Positions 9,059 through 18,350 of a stretch of 64,000 nucleotides of DNA are shown here, one piece after another (position 1 is the first letter of the stretch; the number at the start of each line of letters is the position of its first letter). The DNA is from Salirhabdus euzebyi (GTDB lineage Bacteria > Bacillota > Bacilli > Bacillales > Alkalibacillaceae), in contig NZ_JACHGH010000005.1 in the NCBI RefSeq assembly GCF_014207435.1, positions 1 to 64,000 of the forward strand. The letters run 5' to 3'. The notes beneath the pieces are model-generated. The model was not told where the DNA came from, searched no databases, and worked only from the letters and a program-made list of their open reading frames with translations. The translations under genes were made by a program, and so were the position numbers.

Positions 9059-9889
9059 TTACTGTAACACTTTTATACTTTTTTGAATTTCTTCTTTGAT
9101 TAAACAACGACCTTTACCGTGTGGTATACACATCGGTGTTCCAAACAAAGGATCAAGTGTAACATCACAATTCATTTTAAAAACGCTATGGACTAAATCA
9201 CAAGTAATAATTTCTTCTGGCTTACCTTGTGACCAAATCTGTTTATCCTTAATTGCTACGATATGGTCAGCATAACGACATGCTAAATTGAGATCGTGTA
9301 GGACCATAACAATCGTACGATTACTTTCTTCATTTAATTCAAATAGCAGATCTAAAATTTCTATTTGATGAGTTAAATCTAAATACGTAGTTGGCTCATC
9401 CAGCAATATTGTCTCTGTGTCCTGTGCTAGGGTCATGGCAATCCAAGCGCGTTGCCTTTGTCCACCAGATAAGGAATCTACAGGACGATCTTTTAAATCC
9501 ATCATATTTGTTGAAGAAAGAGCTTCTTCTACTGCTAAATCATCGTCTTTGGACCATTTTTTCATAAACCCTTGATAAGGATATCTACCTAGCCTGACAA
9601 GTTGGGATACTGTTAGTCCTTCAGGAGTAGCTGAGCTTTGGGGTAAAATAGACATCTCCCTTGCAACCTCTTTTGTTTTCAGCTTTGCAATATTCGAACC
9701 ATTAAGTACGACATGCCCAGATTTAGGATTCAACAGTCTAGCTAAAGAACGTAACAAGGTGGACTTTCCACACCCATTACTACCAATAAAGGCAGTTACT
9801 TTCCCTTTAGGTACTTCAATATTTAATGCATCTATAATAACATCGTCACCATATGCTAATGTTAAATTATTGGCTGCAAGTGATTTCAT
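9059..9889 (-). CDS. Iron-siderophore ABC transporter ATPase (YusV/FecE-like)
   Basis: Cytoplasmic ATPase that energises uptake of ferric siderophores. 276 residues with Walker A IGSNGCGKST (residues 35-44), signature LSGGQRQR (near 138-145), Walker B ILLDEPTTYLD and the H-loop LHDLNL. The C terminus TPMCIPHGKGRC is typical of the FecE/FepC/YusV group. No permease or binding-protein gene is adjacent, like B. subtilis YusV, an ATPase that serves permeases encoded elsewhere. Two Fur boxes sit upstream, so iron repression is expected. Confidence 0.9.
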   Translation of the reverse strand: MKSLAANNLTLAYGDDVIIDALNIEVPKGKVTAFIGSNGCGKSTLLRSLARLLNPKSGHVVLNGSNIAKLKTKEVAREMSILPQSSATPEGLTVSQLVRLGRYPYQGFMKKWSKDDDLAVEEALSSTNMMDLKDRPVDSLSGGQRQRAWIAMTLAQDTETILLDEPTTYLDLTHQIEILDLLFELNEESNRTIVMVLHDLNLACRYADHIVAIKDKQIWSQGKPEEIITCDLVHSVFKMNCDVTLDPLFGTPMCIPHGKGRCLIKEEIQKSIKVLQ

Positions 9890-9950
9890 AGAAAATCTCC
9901 CCTTTGCCTTCTGAAAACTACTGTAGTTTTATGTATAAACCTACAGTTAG

Positions 9951-9971
9951 TGATTATGATAATTATTCTCA
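9951..9971. promoter_or_regulatory. Fur box 1
   Basis: TGATTATGATAATTATTCTCA contains the TGATAATNATTNTCA pattern of the Bacillus Fur 7-1-7 motif. It lies 62 bases upstream of the ATPase start codon. Confidence 0.7.
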
Positions 9972-9986
9972 ATCTCTACTTTAGTT

Positions 9987-10004
9987 GAAAATGATTATCA
10001 TTTC
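9987..10004. promoter_or_regulatory. Fur box 2
   Basis: GAAAATGATTATCATTTC is a near-perfect palindrome matching the classic Fur box GATAATGATAATCATTATC. Together with box 1 it gives a double operator upstream of the siderophore ATPase gene. Confidence 0.8.
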
Positions 10005-10160
10005 AAGTACTCATTATAAATTTTTTAAAAAAATTACTTGTCTCAACACAAAAAGTTGCAAAAATTTTGTTTGACAAAACGTCAATGATGATCAAAAATC
10101 ACCTGTACCCCCTTTAGTTATGCTTATAAAAAATGGTTACTTTCCATGCTAGTAGAAATA
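10005..10160. other. Intergenic sequence between Fur region and men operon end
   Basis: AT-rich sequence with no gene seen. The 315-base gap 9890-10204 as a whole holds two Fur boxes, this stretch and the menC terminator. A TTTGACAAAACGTCAA dyad at about 10070-10085 is visible, of unknown meaning. Confidence 0.4.
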
Positions 10161-10192
10161 AAAAAGACCCTACAGTACTTTAACTGTGGGTC
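10161..10192 (-). terminator. menEC terminator
   Basis: Stem GACCC-ACAGT / ACTGT-GGGTC with a T-run on the minus strand, 13 bases after menC. Confidence 0.85.
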
Positions 10193-10204
10193 AGCCACTT
10201 TCCC

Positions 10205-11305
10205 TCACATTTTTATAAAAGCTTGACGTTTTGTAAGTGACTCGATATATTCCTTATCTATGTCAAAGCCAATACCTGGACCTAAGGGTACTTTTACTTC
10301 ACCATTTTCTACTTTTATTTCTGGAAAAACTATATCCCTTTTCCAATAACGTTTTGATTCAGAAATGTCGCCAGGAAAAGAGAAACCTGGTAAAGAAGCT
10401 AAGGCGATGTTATGAGCACGGCCAATTCCGGTATCTAGCATTCCTCCACACCATAACCTGATGTTATGACTCATACTATAGTCATGAATCTTTAATGCTT
10501 CTGTTAATCCCCCAACACGGTTCATTTTCACATTGATAATGGAACAGCTTTTAAATTCTTTTGCCTGAATAGTATCTGTTATCGTCTCCACACTTTCATC
10601 TAAACAAATAGGCGTACTTATTTGACTTTGTAGTTTCGAATGCAAGTAAAAGTCGCGCTGTTCAAAAGGTTGTTCTATCATCAAAATGTGAAGAGAATCT
10701 AACGAGCGCAGATGATCAAAGTCTTTCTCCTTATACATTCCATTTCCATCAAACATAACAGGAACATCAGGTGCTACCTTTCTAAACTGTTGGATTTGCT
10801 CTCTTTCTTTATACTTGTCTACTTTAAGTTTATAACGTTTATACCCTGCCGCCTTATATTCAGCTACCTTCTCCTCGAAATCATCTTCTAAACTTAGTAC
10901 AACACCTGCTTCAACCTGCTCTTTCGTACCTTTTATCATTTTAGACAAACTCATGGAATTCTGTTTCCCATACAAATCCCACAAAGCTGCTTCTAATCCT
11001 GCTTTAGCCATAAAATGACCTTTATAAGATGAGAGAAGTTCATTTACGTCGCTTGGCTGTGTTATCGTCCCTTTATTCAATGCAGGAACAAAGAGGTTGG
11101 TTAACATATGCCATGCTGTGTCTATTGTCTCTGCCGTATAAAAAGGAGTAGTAAAAGGTACACAATCACCCCATCCACTTGTCCCATTTTGATCGACCGC
11201 TTCTACAATAATTGCTTCCCGTTCTGATACGGACCCAGCATGGGTGACAAATGGTGTACGAAGGTTCATACCTATGTGAAAAAGGTTAATTTGGCTAAGA
11301 TTCAT
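10205..11305 (-). CDS. menC: o-Succinylbenzoate synthase
   Basis: Dehydrates SHCHC to o-succinylbenzoate, a middle step of menaquinone synthesis. 366 residues of the enolase superfamily. The catalytic set is visible: Lys in KLKVDK (about residue 161), metal ligands Asp in FDGNG (about 187), Glu in MIEQP (about 211) and Asp in LDES (about 236), and the second Lys in VKMNR (about 260). Its ATG follows the menE stop by one base, so the two are translationally coupled. Last gene of the men cluster. Confidence 0.95.
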   Translation of the reverse strand: MNLSQINLFHIGMNLRTPFVTHAGSVSEREAIIVEAVDQNGTSGWGDCVPFTTPFYTAETIDTAWHMLTNLFVPALNKGTITQPSDVNELLSSYKGHFMAKAGLEAALWDLYGKQNSMSLSKMIKGTKEQVEAGVVLSLEDDFEEKVAEYKAAGYKRYKLKVDKYKEREQIQQFRKVAPDVPVMFDGNGMYKEKDFDHLRSLDSLHILMIEQPFEQRDFYLHSKLQSQISTPICLDESVETITDTIQAKEFKSCSIINVKMNRVGGLTEALKIHDYSMSHNIRLWCGGMLDTGIGRAHNIALASLPGFSFPGDISESKRYWKRDIVFPEIKVENGEVKVPLGPGIGFDIDKEYIESLTKRQAFIKM

Positions 11306-11306
11306 G

Positions 11307-12788
11307 TTAATCCTCTTCTCTTTTTACCCATTCCAGTAGTTCTCTTCTTAGAAGCTTTTTGGACGCGTTACGCGGAAGTTCATCGACAAAAAAGAACTTT
11401 TTTGGAATTTTGTATTTCGCCAGACGGTCTTTGCAAAAGGTTTTTAATTGGTTTATGTCTTGGGAATGCTTACTACCAGCCTGAACAATAAAAGCGACAG
11501 GAACTTGTCCCCATTTTTTATCTGTTATACCAACTACACCCGCATCTTTCACACTATCCAATTCTTTTAATACAGATTCAATTTCAGCTGGGTACACATT
11601 TTCACCACCTGAAACAATTAAATCCTTACGTCGATCGACAACATATAAATACCCATCCTCATCAAGATACCCTAAGTCCCCCGTATGAAGCCACCCATTT
11701 TGAAAGGCTTCCTTGTTCGCTTCTTCTCTTTTATAATAACCTCTTGTTACCATTGGACCTTTCACCATGATTTCCCCAATGTCATTGGGCTCAAGCTTTT
11801 TTCCTTCTTTAACGATCTTTACTTGAGCAGTGAATAATGCTTTGCCAGCAGAACCAAGCTTATGAAGAGCATCCTCGTGACTTAAAGTAACAATTTGTGA
11901 AGACGTCTCAGTCATTCCATATGTTTGAAACACGGGTACTCCTTTTTTCTTACATTTTTCTAATAATGGCCTTGGAACCGGCCCCCCACCTAACAACATA
12001 CAGCGCATAGAAGACGGATAATTTTGCTCCCCAAGCTCACCCAAGAGCTCTTCTAACATGACTGTTACAACAGAAACAATTGTTATTCCTTGGTCCATTA
12101 TGTCACGGTGGATAGCTTGCTTGGAATATTTCGTATGTAAATGAACTGGAATCCCATATACAGTACTTCTAATTAAAATCGATAGTCCACCTACATGAAA
12201 TAAAGGTAAAGTTGCTAACCATCTATCTTGTTTATGTAAACCTAAATTAAGTGCAGAGGAAACTGCACTCCAAAAGTGATTACCGTATGTTAATTGTACT
12301 CCCTTAGGAAATCCAGTTGTTCCGGAAGTATATAAAATAGTAAAAATCTGCTCTAAGTCCATTTCTGTTGGAATATTGAAGCTTGTTTCCTTTTGCTTTT
12401 CAATAGCCGTTAAAGAATATGTATCCCTACTGCTTACCGTTAAGTTTTTAATGTCCGCTTCGTATATATCTTCATACAATAAATAAGTACAAGCTGCATC
12501 ATCATATTGAAATTGCCATTCAGTACCCGATAGCCTCGTATTGAGCAATACTACGGAACAATTTATATATGTCATAGCATGAATTGCCACAACCATTTGG
12601 TAAGAGTTGCTGGAAAGTAATGCGATGCGATCTCCACATTTTACACCACAGCCTATAAGTTTTCCTGCAAACGTTACTGCATCCTGACGAAGATTAGCAA
12701 ACGATATAGTTGTCCCGTCTGTTAATTGGATGGCTGTTTGATTAGGTGATAAAAAAGCTCGTTTTTCAAGCCAATGTGGAATTTCCAT
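11307..12788 (-). CDS. menE: o-Succinylbenzoate-CoA ligase
   Basis: Activates o-succinylbenzoate with ATP and CoA in menaquinone synthesis. 493 residues of the adenylate-forming family. The phosphate loop YTSGTTGFPKG is near residues 150-160, TGDLGYLDEDGY near 365 and GGENVYPAEIE near 390-400; the C-terminal catalytic Lys lies in the RNASKKLLRREL segment. AAAGGATG precedes the ATG. A terminator hairpin separates it from menB, so menE-menC may be expressed at a lower level than the upstream genes or from a separate promoter. Confidence 0.96.
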   Translation of the reverse strand: MEIPHWLEKRAFLSPNQTAIQLTDGTTISFANLRQDAVTFAGKLIGCGVKCGDRIALLSSNSYQMVVAIHAMTYINCSVVLLNTRLSGTEWQFQYDDAACTYLLYEDIYEADIKNLTVSSRDTYSLTAIEKQKETSFNIPTEMDLEQIFTILYTSGTTGFPKGVQLTYGNHFWSAVSSALNLGLHKQDRWLATLPLFHVGGLSILIRSTVYGIPVHLHTKYSKQAIHRDIMDQGITIVSVVTVMLEELLGELGEQNYPSSMRCMLLGGGPVPRPLLEKCKKKGVPVFQTYGMTETSSQIVTLSHEDALHKLGSAGKALFTAQVKIVKEGKKLEPNDIGEIMVKGPMVTRGYYKREEANKEAFQNGWLHTGDLGYLDEDGYLYVVDRRKDLIVSGGENVYPAEIESVLKELDSVKDAGVVGITDKKWGQVPVAFIVQAGSKHSQDINQLKTFCKDRLAKYKIPKKFFFVDELPRNASKKLLRRELLEWVKREED

Positions 12789-12845
12789 TTTTATTACATC
12801 CTTTCCTATTAAGTAAAAATAGTAGTAAACGAAGAAAAGTGCCTT

Positions 12846-12884
12846 AAAAAAGACCCCTATCGATATTATACGATAAGGGTCCTT
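12846..12884 (-). terminator. Internal terminator between menB and menE
   Basis: Stem GGACCCTTATCG / CGATAGGGGTC (with one bulge) followed by TTTTTT on the minus strand. It sits in the 123-base gap within an otherwise tight men cluster and should reduce menE-menC transcription. Confidence 0.8.
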
Positions 12885-12911
12885 GAAGAAAAAACAATAG
12901 ATGTTATGGTA

Positions 12912-13730
12912 TTAAGGAAAACGCGGAAATTGTTTAAAGTCAGGCTTTCTTTTTTCTTTAAAAGCATCGCGACCTTCTTTTGCTTCATCCGTTGTGTAGT
13001 AAAGTAGTGTCGCGTCTCCGCCCATTTGCTGAAGTCCAGCTAATCCGTCTGTATCTGCATTAAATGATGCTTTTAAGAAACGAAGAGCAGTAGGTGATTT
13101 CTCCAATATCTCCTCACACCACTGAACTGTTTCTTCTTCTAGCTTGTCCAATGGTACGACTGTATTAACCATTCCCATTTCATACGCATCCTGTGCAGAA
13201 TACTGACGACATAAGAACCAAATTTCACGAGCTCTTTTATGTCCAACCATACGAGCAAGTAAACCTGCACCATAGCCAGCGTCAAAGCTACCCACTTTAG
13301 GTCCTGTTTGTCCAAAAATAGCATTGTCAGCAGCGATTGTTAAATCACAAACTACATGTAATACATGACCTCCACCAATTGCATATCCGGATACCATTGC
13401 AATAACAGGCTTTGGTATAACACGAATCAATCTTTGTAAATCTAATACATTTAAGCGAGGGATTTCGTCATCTCCCACATAACCACCATGTCCACGAACT
13501 TTTTGATCCCCACCTGCACAAAAAGCATCATCACCTTCTCCAGCTAACACAATTACACCTACTGACGAATTGTCTCTAGCACGTGAAAAAGCATCAATTA
13601 ATTCCGTAACTGTTAAGGGACGAAAAGCATTTCTTACTTCTGGGCGATTAATAGTAATTTTCGCAATCCCATTATACGTTTCATACTTAATATCTTCGTA
13701 ATCTCTTTCTTTTGTCCATTCAATTGCCAT
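12912..13730 (-). CDS. menB: 1,4-Dihydroxy-2-naphthoyl-CoA synthase
   Basis: Closes the second naphthoate ring by Dieckmann-type condensation of o-succinylbenzoyl-CoA. 272 residues, the standard MenB length, crotonase fold. Visible MenB patterns are [11 protein letters not shown] near residue 80, [12 protein letters not shown] near 130 (oxyanion hole) and [10 protein letters not shown] near 160. AAAGGAGGATATACA gives a strong start site. It lies 38 bases after menH. Identification is secure. Confidence 0.97.
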   Translation of the reverse strand: MAIEWTKERDYEDIKYETYNGIAKITINRPEVRNAFRPLTVTELIDAFSRARDNSSVGVIVLAGEGDDAFCAGGDQKVRGHGGYVGDDEIPRLNVLDLQRLIRVIPKPVIAMVSGYAIGGGHVLHVVCDLTIAADNAIFGQTGPKVGSFDAGYGAGLLARMVGHKRAREIWFLCRQYSAQDAYEMGMVNTVVPLDKLEEETVQWCEEILEKSPTALRFLKASFNADTDGLAGLQQMGGDATLLYYTTDEAKEGRDAFKEKRKPDFKQFPRFP

Positions 13731-13768
13731 TGTATATCCTCCTTTTTCATAACGCTTACATATTAGGA

Positions 13769-14572
13769 CTATTCATTATGTAAAATGAAGTCACTTACTA
13801 TTTTACCAAAAAATTTCGGTTGTTCCACATGAACAGCATGTCCCGCATCCATTATCACTTTATGAATCGCATTAGGCAACAGCTTTTGCATATCGTTATT
13901 AATTTCCACAAACTTTTGATCGTAGCTTCCAGTAATGAAAAGAGTTGGTATTTGGATGTATGAAAGCTTGTCCCACAAGGAAGGCTGCTTTCCTGTTCCC
14001 ATGTAACGTAATGAATCTGCGAGCCCTTTTCCCTTTTGTGAAAGTCGCTCTTTTTTTATCTTCTCTTGTACAGCTTTCGGCAAACGTTTTTGAGAAGCGA
14101 ATAAGGGTATATGTGCCCAATACTCCACAAAATGTTGCAAACCCTCTTCTTCGATCATAGTAGCTAACATCTCATCATTTTTTATTCGTAGTTCTTGCTC
14201 TTCTTGCGTTTTTAATCCTGGAGAACCACTTTCCACTATTAATGTTTTAACCATTTCCGGGTACATATTAACAAATGATATAGCTGTTCGGCCACCTAAT
14301 GAGTAGCCAAGTATATGGACGTGATCATATTCAAGTGTTTTTAAAAGATGAAAAATGGCAGCACAAGTAGTTTGCATAGAATAAGGGGGATGAACCTCTG
14401 TTTGACCGTGCCCCGGCAAATCGATTGTAATTACTTGGAATTTGTTTTGCCACTGGCTTCGCAACGTTTCCCAAGTATGAACGGTTCCTGTGAAACCGTG
14501 AAGAAGGACAAGTGGAATACCTTCTCCCTCAATCGTTACCCAGTAACGGTCCCCATTATGTTCGATAAACAT
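13769..14572 (-). CDS. menH: SHCHC synthase MenH (alpha/beta hydrolase)
   Basis: Eliminates pyruvate from SEPHCHC to give SHCHC in menaquinone synthesis; called YtxM in B. subtilis. 267 residues, alpha/beta-hydrolase fold. The oxyanion motif HGFTG is at residues 25-29, the nucleophile Ser91 lies in GYSLGG, the acid is the Asp in GSYDQKF (about 214) and the His lies in DAGHAVH (about 246). The start codon overlaps the menD stop by one base (TAATG), so translation is coupled. Confidence 0.95.
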   Translation of the reverse strand: MFIEHNGDRYWVTIEGEGIPLVLLHGFTGTVHTWETLRSQWQNKFQVITIDLPGHGQTEVHPPYSMQTTCAAIFHLLKTLEYDHVHILGYSLGGRTAISFVNMYPEMVKTLIVESGSPGLKTQEEQELRIKNDEMLATMIEEEGLQHFVEYWAHIPLFASQKRLPKAVQEKIKKERLSQKGKGLADSLRYMGTGKQPSLWDKLSYIQIPTLFITGSYDQKFVEINNDMQKLLPNAIHKVIMDAGHAVHVEQPKFFGKIVSDFILHNE

Positions 14573-16311
14573 TAGTGATTTCCTACTATACGCAAAAGCA
14601 TTTTCTCAACATCCTGCCACAGTTCTCTATGCCAACTAACATTTTCATCCCTGTTCGTTACTATTTCTAGCATTTTTATTCCATTCGATTGATAGGCTTT
14701 TTCTAGTTCATCTTCAAAATGACTCCAAGATTCAATTCTTGCATAGTAGCCTTCGTACAAATGAGCTATTTTTTGAAAGGATAGATCTAGAGGAGTTCCG
14801 AACAAAACTTCAAAATGCTTTGGTTCTTGAGCTTGAGGTAAAAAGGAAAAGATTCCTCCACCATTGTTATTTATTAATACAATCGTTAAATCTATGTTAC
14901 ATTGCTTCGCAGCTAAAAGACCATTCATATCATGATAAAAAGACAAGTCACCAATTAACAAGGTTACCTTTTTCCCATGGGCAGCAGCACCAATAGCAGA
15001 AGAAACAATCCCATCAATACCGTTCGCTCCTCTGTTGCCAATGATCTTCACTTCTGCACTAGTTCCCATAAAAAACGTATCTACATCCCGTATAGGCATA
15101 CTGTTACCCACATATAAAATATGATTATCACCTAAACATTTTTGTATAGTCGTAACAGCATGTCCTTCTGTTAAAACCTCTGAATCTTCTTTCCATTTTC
15201 TTTTAACCGTATTATTTAATTCTATCCAACGATTAGTAAACTCTGCATCATTCTCTAAATTGACTTCTGCACATGCTAAACAGAAGGCATGAGGATCTGC
15301 ATATACATATTGCGTATTTAGTAATGCAGGCTCTCGATATCCTTCTGTTGACTCAACAACATAATGAGGAATGTCTCTATTTTCTTTCACAAAGAACAAA
15401 TATGGTTTGGAAACAGGCATTGCTCCGAACCGAATAATATAATCTGGTTTTAGTTTTGCTCTTATATCGCTACTCTTTAAGATGGTATCGTACGCCTCAA
15501 TTAAGAGACCTTTCTCATTTTTACCTGCTCTTAGCTGAGATAAAGGATCTGCTAGCACAGGCACATTCCATTTCATCGCTAATTTAAATATCGCTTCTCT
15601 AAATTCCATGTCCATCTGGGGTCCACAAACAATTAATCCTTTTGCTTTATCTTTTATGTGGGAAACAATACCTTCCAGTTGTCTTTCACTAAGTTCTTTT
15701 TTACCAGAAAAATGTGTGAAGAATGGGGCAGAACTCTCACTTTTCCCCCATAGATTTGGAAGAAAGAAATTAGGAATTAATGGTTCACGCAATGGAACAT
15801 TAAGATGAACTGGCCCTGCATTGTCTTGTTCAGCAGTCGAGACAGCTCTCGAAGCAATACTTCGAACGTAATGTAACATATTGTTTTCTATTTCTGGAAG
15901 AGCCATTTCGTGAAACCATTTCACATAGTCTCCGTACATTTTCACCTGATCTATCGCTTGCGGAGCACCGACATCACGTAGTTCATGTGGTCGATCTGCA
16001 GTGACGACAATAAGCGGTACACGGCTGTAGTATGCCTCCACAATAGCAGGCAAATAATTAGCAGCTGCGGTGCCTGATGTACAGAGTAAAACAACTGGTT
16101 TATTTATTTCCTTTGCCATACCTAAGGCAAAAAAGGAGGCAGATCGCTCATCCAAATTTACCCAATGTTTCATTTTAGGATGTTCCGCAAACATCAGGGC
16201 TAATGGGGTGGATCTTGAACCAGGAGAAATAACCACATCCGTTACACCACTTTTTGATAATTCATCTACGAAATGAGCTACGAAATAAGAAAGATTTTCT
16301 GTATGATTCAT
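14572..16311 (-). CDS. menD: SEPHCHC synthase MenD
   Basis: Thiamine-diphosphate enzyme that joins isochorismate and 2-oxoglutarate, the first committed step of the menaquinone branch. The frame is open upstream to 16404 within menF, but GGGAGGATAACA directly before the ATG at 16311 gives MNHTENLSYFV and a normal 579-residue protein. VISPGSRSTPLA near residue 25 and GDLSFYHDMNGL with downstream NNNGGGIFSFLP are MenD-type ThDP-binding sequences. It starts two bases after menF and overlaps menH. Confidence 0.97.
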   Translation of the reverse strand: MNHTENLSYFVAHFVDELSKSGVTDVVISPGSRSTPLALMFAEHPKMKHWVNLDERSASFFALGMAKEINKPVVLLCTSGTAAANYLPAIVEAYYSRVPLIVVTADRPHELRDVGAPQAIDQVKMYGDYVKWFHEMALPEIENNMLHYVRSIASRAVSTAEQDNAGPVHLNVPLREPLIPNFFLPNLWGKSESSAPFFTHFSGKKELSERQLEGIVSHIKDKAKGLIVCGPQMDMEFREAIFKLAMKWNVPVLADPLSQLRAGKNEKGLLIEAYDTILKSSDIRAKLKPDYIIRFGAMPVSKPYLFFVKENRDIPHYVVESTEGYREPALLNTQYVYADPHAFCLACAEVNLENDAEFTNRWIELNNTVKRKWKEDSEVLTEGHAVTTIQKCLGDNHILYVGNSMPIRDVDTFFMGTSAEVKIIGNRGANGIDGIVSSAIGAAAHGKKVTLLIGDLSFYHDMNGLLAAKQCNIDLTIVLINNNGGGIFSFLPQAQEPKHFEVLFGTPLDLSFQKIAHLYEGYYARIESWSHFEDELEKAYQSNGIKMLEIVTNRDENVSWHRELWQDVEKMLLRIVGNH

Positions 16312-16313
16312 TG

Positions 16314-17699
16314 TTATCCTCCCAAAGCTGCCAACATTGGTTGAAATTTTATTTCTGTCTCTTGGTACTCTTTCTCTGGACTCGAGTCCTTGACAATGCC
16401 ACAACCAGCAAATAAAGAAGCTTCATTTGCTTTTACTAGACCTGATCGAATAGCAACAGCAAATTCTCCATTTCCACTTGCATCCATCCAGCCAATTGGA
16501 GCAGAATACCATCCTCTTTCTAAATCTTCATCTTCACGGATAAATTGTAATGCTTTCTCCCTCGGTACACCGCCCATAGCAGGCGTAGGGTGTAATCGTT
16601 TCACAACCTCTAAAAGAGAGTACTCCTTTTTTAAAGTTGCTCTAACAGGTGTATATAAATGCTGTAGGTTTTTTAACGGCAAAAGTACAGGACTCGTTGG
16701 TACTTCTATTTCATCACAACAAGCTTCAACTGCCATTTTTATCATGTCTACTACAAAGGCATGCTCTTGAAGGTTTTTCTCGTCCTCTAACAACTTTTGA
16801 CCAATTACTTCATCCTCGGCCATCGTTTCCCCTCTAGGGGCAGTACCGGCCAAGCATGTAGATAATAATTCGTTTGCTTCTACTTTTACTAATCTTTCCG
16901 GAGTGGCACCGATAAAACAATCATCTTCACTTTCCATTGCAAATACATAACTATTTTTTTGCTGCTCTAATAAATTATTTAATACATTTGGAATAGAAAT
17001 AATTTCTCCAAATTTCACCTTTAATTCTCTAGCCAATACGACCTTGTCCAAACTCCCTAACTCGATTTGCTTGGTTGCCTTCACAATTGTATTTTTCCAT
17101 TTATCCCCTAATACATCTTCTGCTTCTATTAGGCGATTGGAAGAGACAGAAGAATGATTTTTGCTCCCTAAAAAATGGGCTTTCTGTTCCTGTAAGTAAT
17201 GGGCTATCTTCTCCGGAGAAGATTCTTCATTAATCAATACATTGTAGGTTAAATAACTAACCCCTTTATAAGTTGTTACTAAAAATTCAGGAATGACCAT
17301 CTTGTTAGACTGAAAATTTTTCCACAGGTCACTTTCTTCTGTTTCATCAAAAGAAAATCCACCCATTAAAATAGGCCCAGTTCCTGGTAATTGGTAGGAA
17401 TTATCAATAATTGCCTTTTCGATTAGATCGTTCCATTGGCGATCTATTTCGTTAAATCGATTTTGCTCAGCATGTAACATAGATGTGGAGCCAAAGCCAA
17501 TTAAAACCAATTGGTTATCCGGGCTTGTCCAAAACATCCTTGTACCCTTATACATTTCAGCACTAGCATATAAGGCTACTGAATCAATGGAATTAATTTT
17601 CTCTGTGTAGCTATATAAATTGTTCTTACTTTTATATCGCAAAGCCTCTATAGCATTATCTAATGAATCAATTAATTTCTCCTGTGTTGTATCAATCAT
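16314..17699 (-). CDS. menF: Menaquinone-specific isochorismate synthase
   Basis: Converts chorismate to isochorismate, entry step of the menaquinone pathway. 461 residues with the chorismate-binding domain in the C-terminal half: LAGTAPRG near residue 285, HPTPAMGGVPR near 370 and GCGIVKDSSPEKEYQETE near 430-448. GGAGGAATTTGC precedes the ATG. First gene of the minus-strand cluster menF-menD-menH-menB-menE-menC, with near-zero gaps to menD. The promoter must lie in the 250 bases shared with the divergent thioesterase gene. Confidence 0.97.
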   Translation of the reverse strand: MIDTTQEKLIDSLDNAIEALRYKSKNNLYSYTEKINSIDSVALYASAEMYKGTRMFWTSPDNQLVLIGFGSTSMLHAEQNRFNEIDRQWNDLIEKAIIDNSYQLPGTGPILMGGFSFDETEESDLWKNFQSNKMVIPEFLVTTYKGVSYLTYNVLINEESSPEKIAHYLQEQKAHFLGSKNHSSVSSNRLIEAEDVLGDKWKNTIVKATKQIELGSLDKVVLARELKVKFGEIISIPNVLNNLLEQQKNSYVFAMESEDDCFIGATPERLVKVEANELLSTCLAGTAPRGETMAEDEVIGQKLLEDEKNLQEHAFVVDMIKMAVEACCDEIEVPTSPVLLPLKNLQHLYTPVRATLKKEYSLLEVVKRLHPTPAMGGVPREKALQFIREDEDLERGWYSAPIGWMDASGNGEFAVAIRSGLVKANEASLFAGCGIVKDSSPEKEYQETEIKFQPMLAALGG

Positions 17700-17955
17700 G
17701 CAAATTCCTCCGTTAAAAGGGGTTTAAAAAAATATATATTAGACCAGTTCTTATTTTATCTACTCAGTATAATATTGTAACATTTATTTCATATAAATGG
17801 GTTATTATCCTATTGGACAATCTGATATGGTAAAATTTATTTAGTTTCCTATCTATTTTATTCTGTTTAAGTGGAATGCTCAAGAAAGGTGCTACTATCC
17901 TTAACATGCTCTTACATAGAAATATCCATTACTATTTTATTCGGGGGTGAATCAT

Positions 17956-18348
17956 TTGAATATGTCATTTGCTAATACGTTAATGGAGGCTTTACATATA
18001 GAACCGGTGGAATTACATCCAGAAAAAGTAGTCTTATCAATGCCAGTAGGTCCTAGAACACATCAACCGTTAGGGTTTTTACACGGTGGTGCTAGTGTTG
18101 CTCTTGCTGAAAGCGCTGCTAGTATTGGCGGATTTCTAAACATTGATCCAAACAAACACACGGTTTTTGGAATCGAAATCAATGCCAATCATATTAAAAG
18201 TAAACGAACTGGTGTCGTAAAAGGCATTGCTGTTCCTATTCATATTGGCAAAAACACAATGGTTTGGGAAATTAAAATAGTTGATGAAGAAGAAAATATG
18301 ATTTCTATTTCTAGATGTACATTAGGTGTCGTTCCATTGAAAAAATAA
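17956..18348 (+). CDS. menI: Hotdog thioesterase, probable DHNA-CoA thioesterase MenI (YuxO-like)
   Basis: About 130 residues of the PaaI-type hotdog fold. It contains HGGASVALAESAAS near residues 40-53, the catalytic helix with Gly-Gly and Glu, and INANHIKSKR, features shared with B. subtilis YuxO. Homologues hydrolyse 1,4-dihydroxy-2-naphthoyl-CoA, the step missing from the adjacent men operon. Its divergent position next to menF supports that role. Three in-frame starts exist: GTG 17947 inside the ribosome site, TTG 17956 (8 bases from GGGGG, chosen) and ATG 17962. Confidence 0.85.
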   Translation: MNMSFANTLMEALHIEPVELHPEKVVLSMPVGPRTHQPLGFLHGGASVALAESAASIGGFLNIDPNKHTVFGIEINANHIKSKRTGVVKGIAVPIHIGKNTMVWEIKIVDEEENMISISRCTLGVVPLKK

Positions 18349-18350
18349 TG

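Noticed and set aside
8810-9067. Plus-strand frame of 85 codons
   Set aside because: It has no ribosome site and runs through the palindromic repeat and a terminator of the opposite strand.
16390-16770. 126-codon frame antisense to menF
   Set aside because: Fully inside menF, no ribosome site, typical shadow of a conserved gene.
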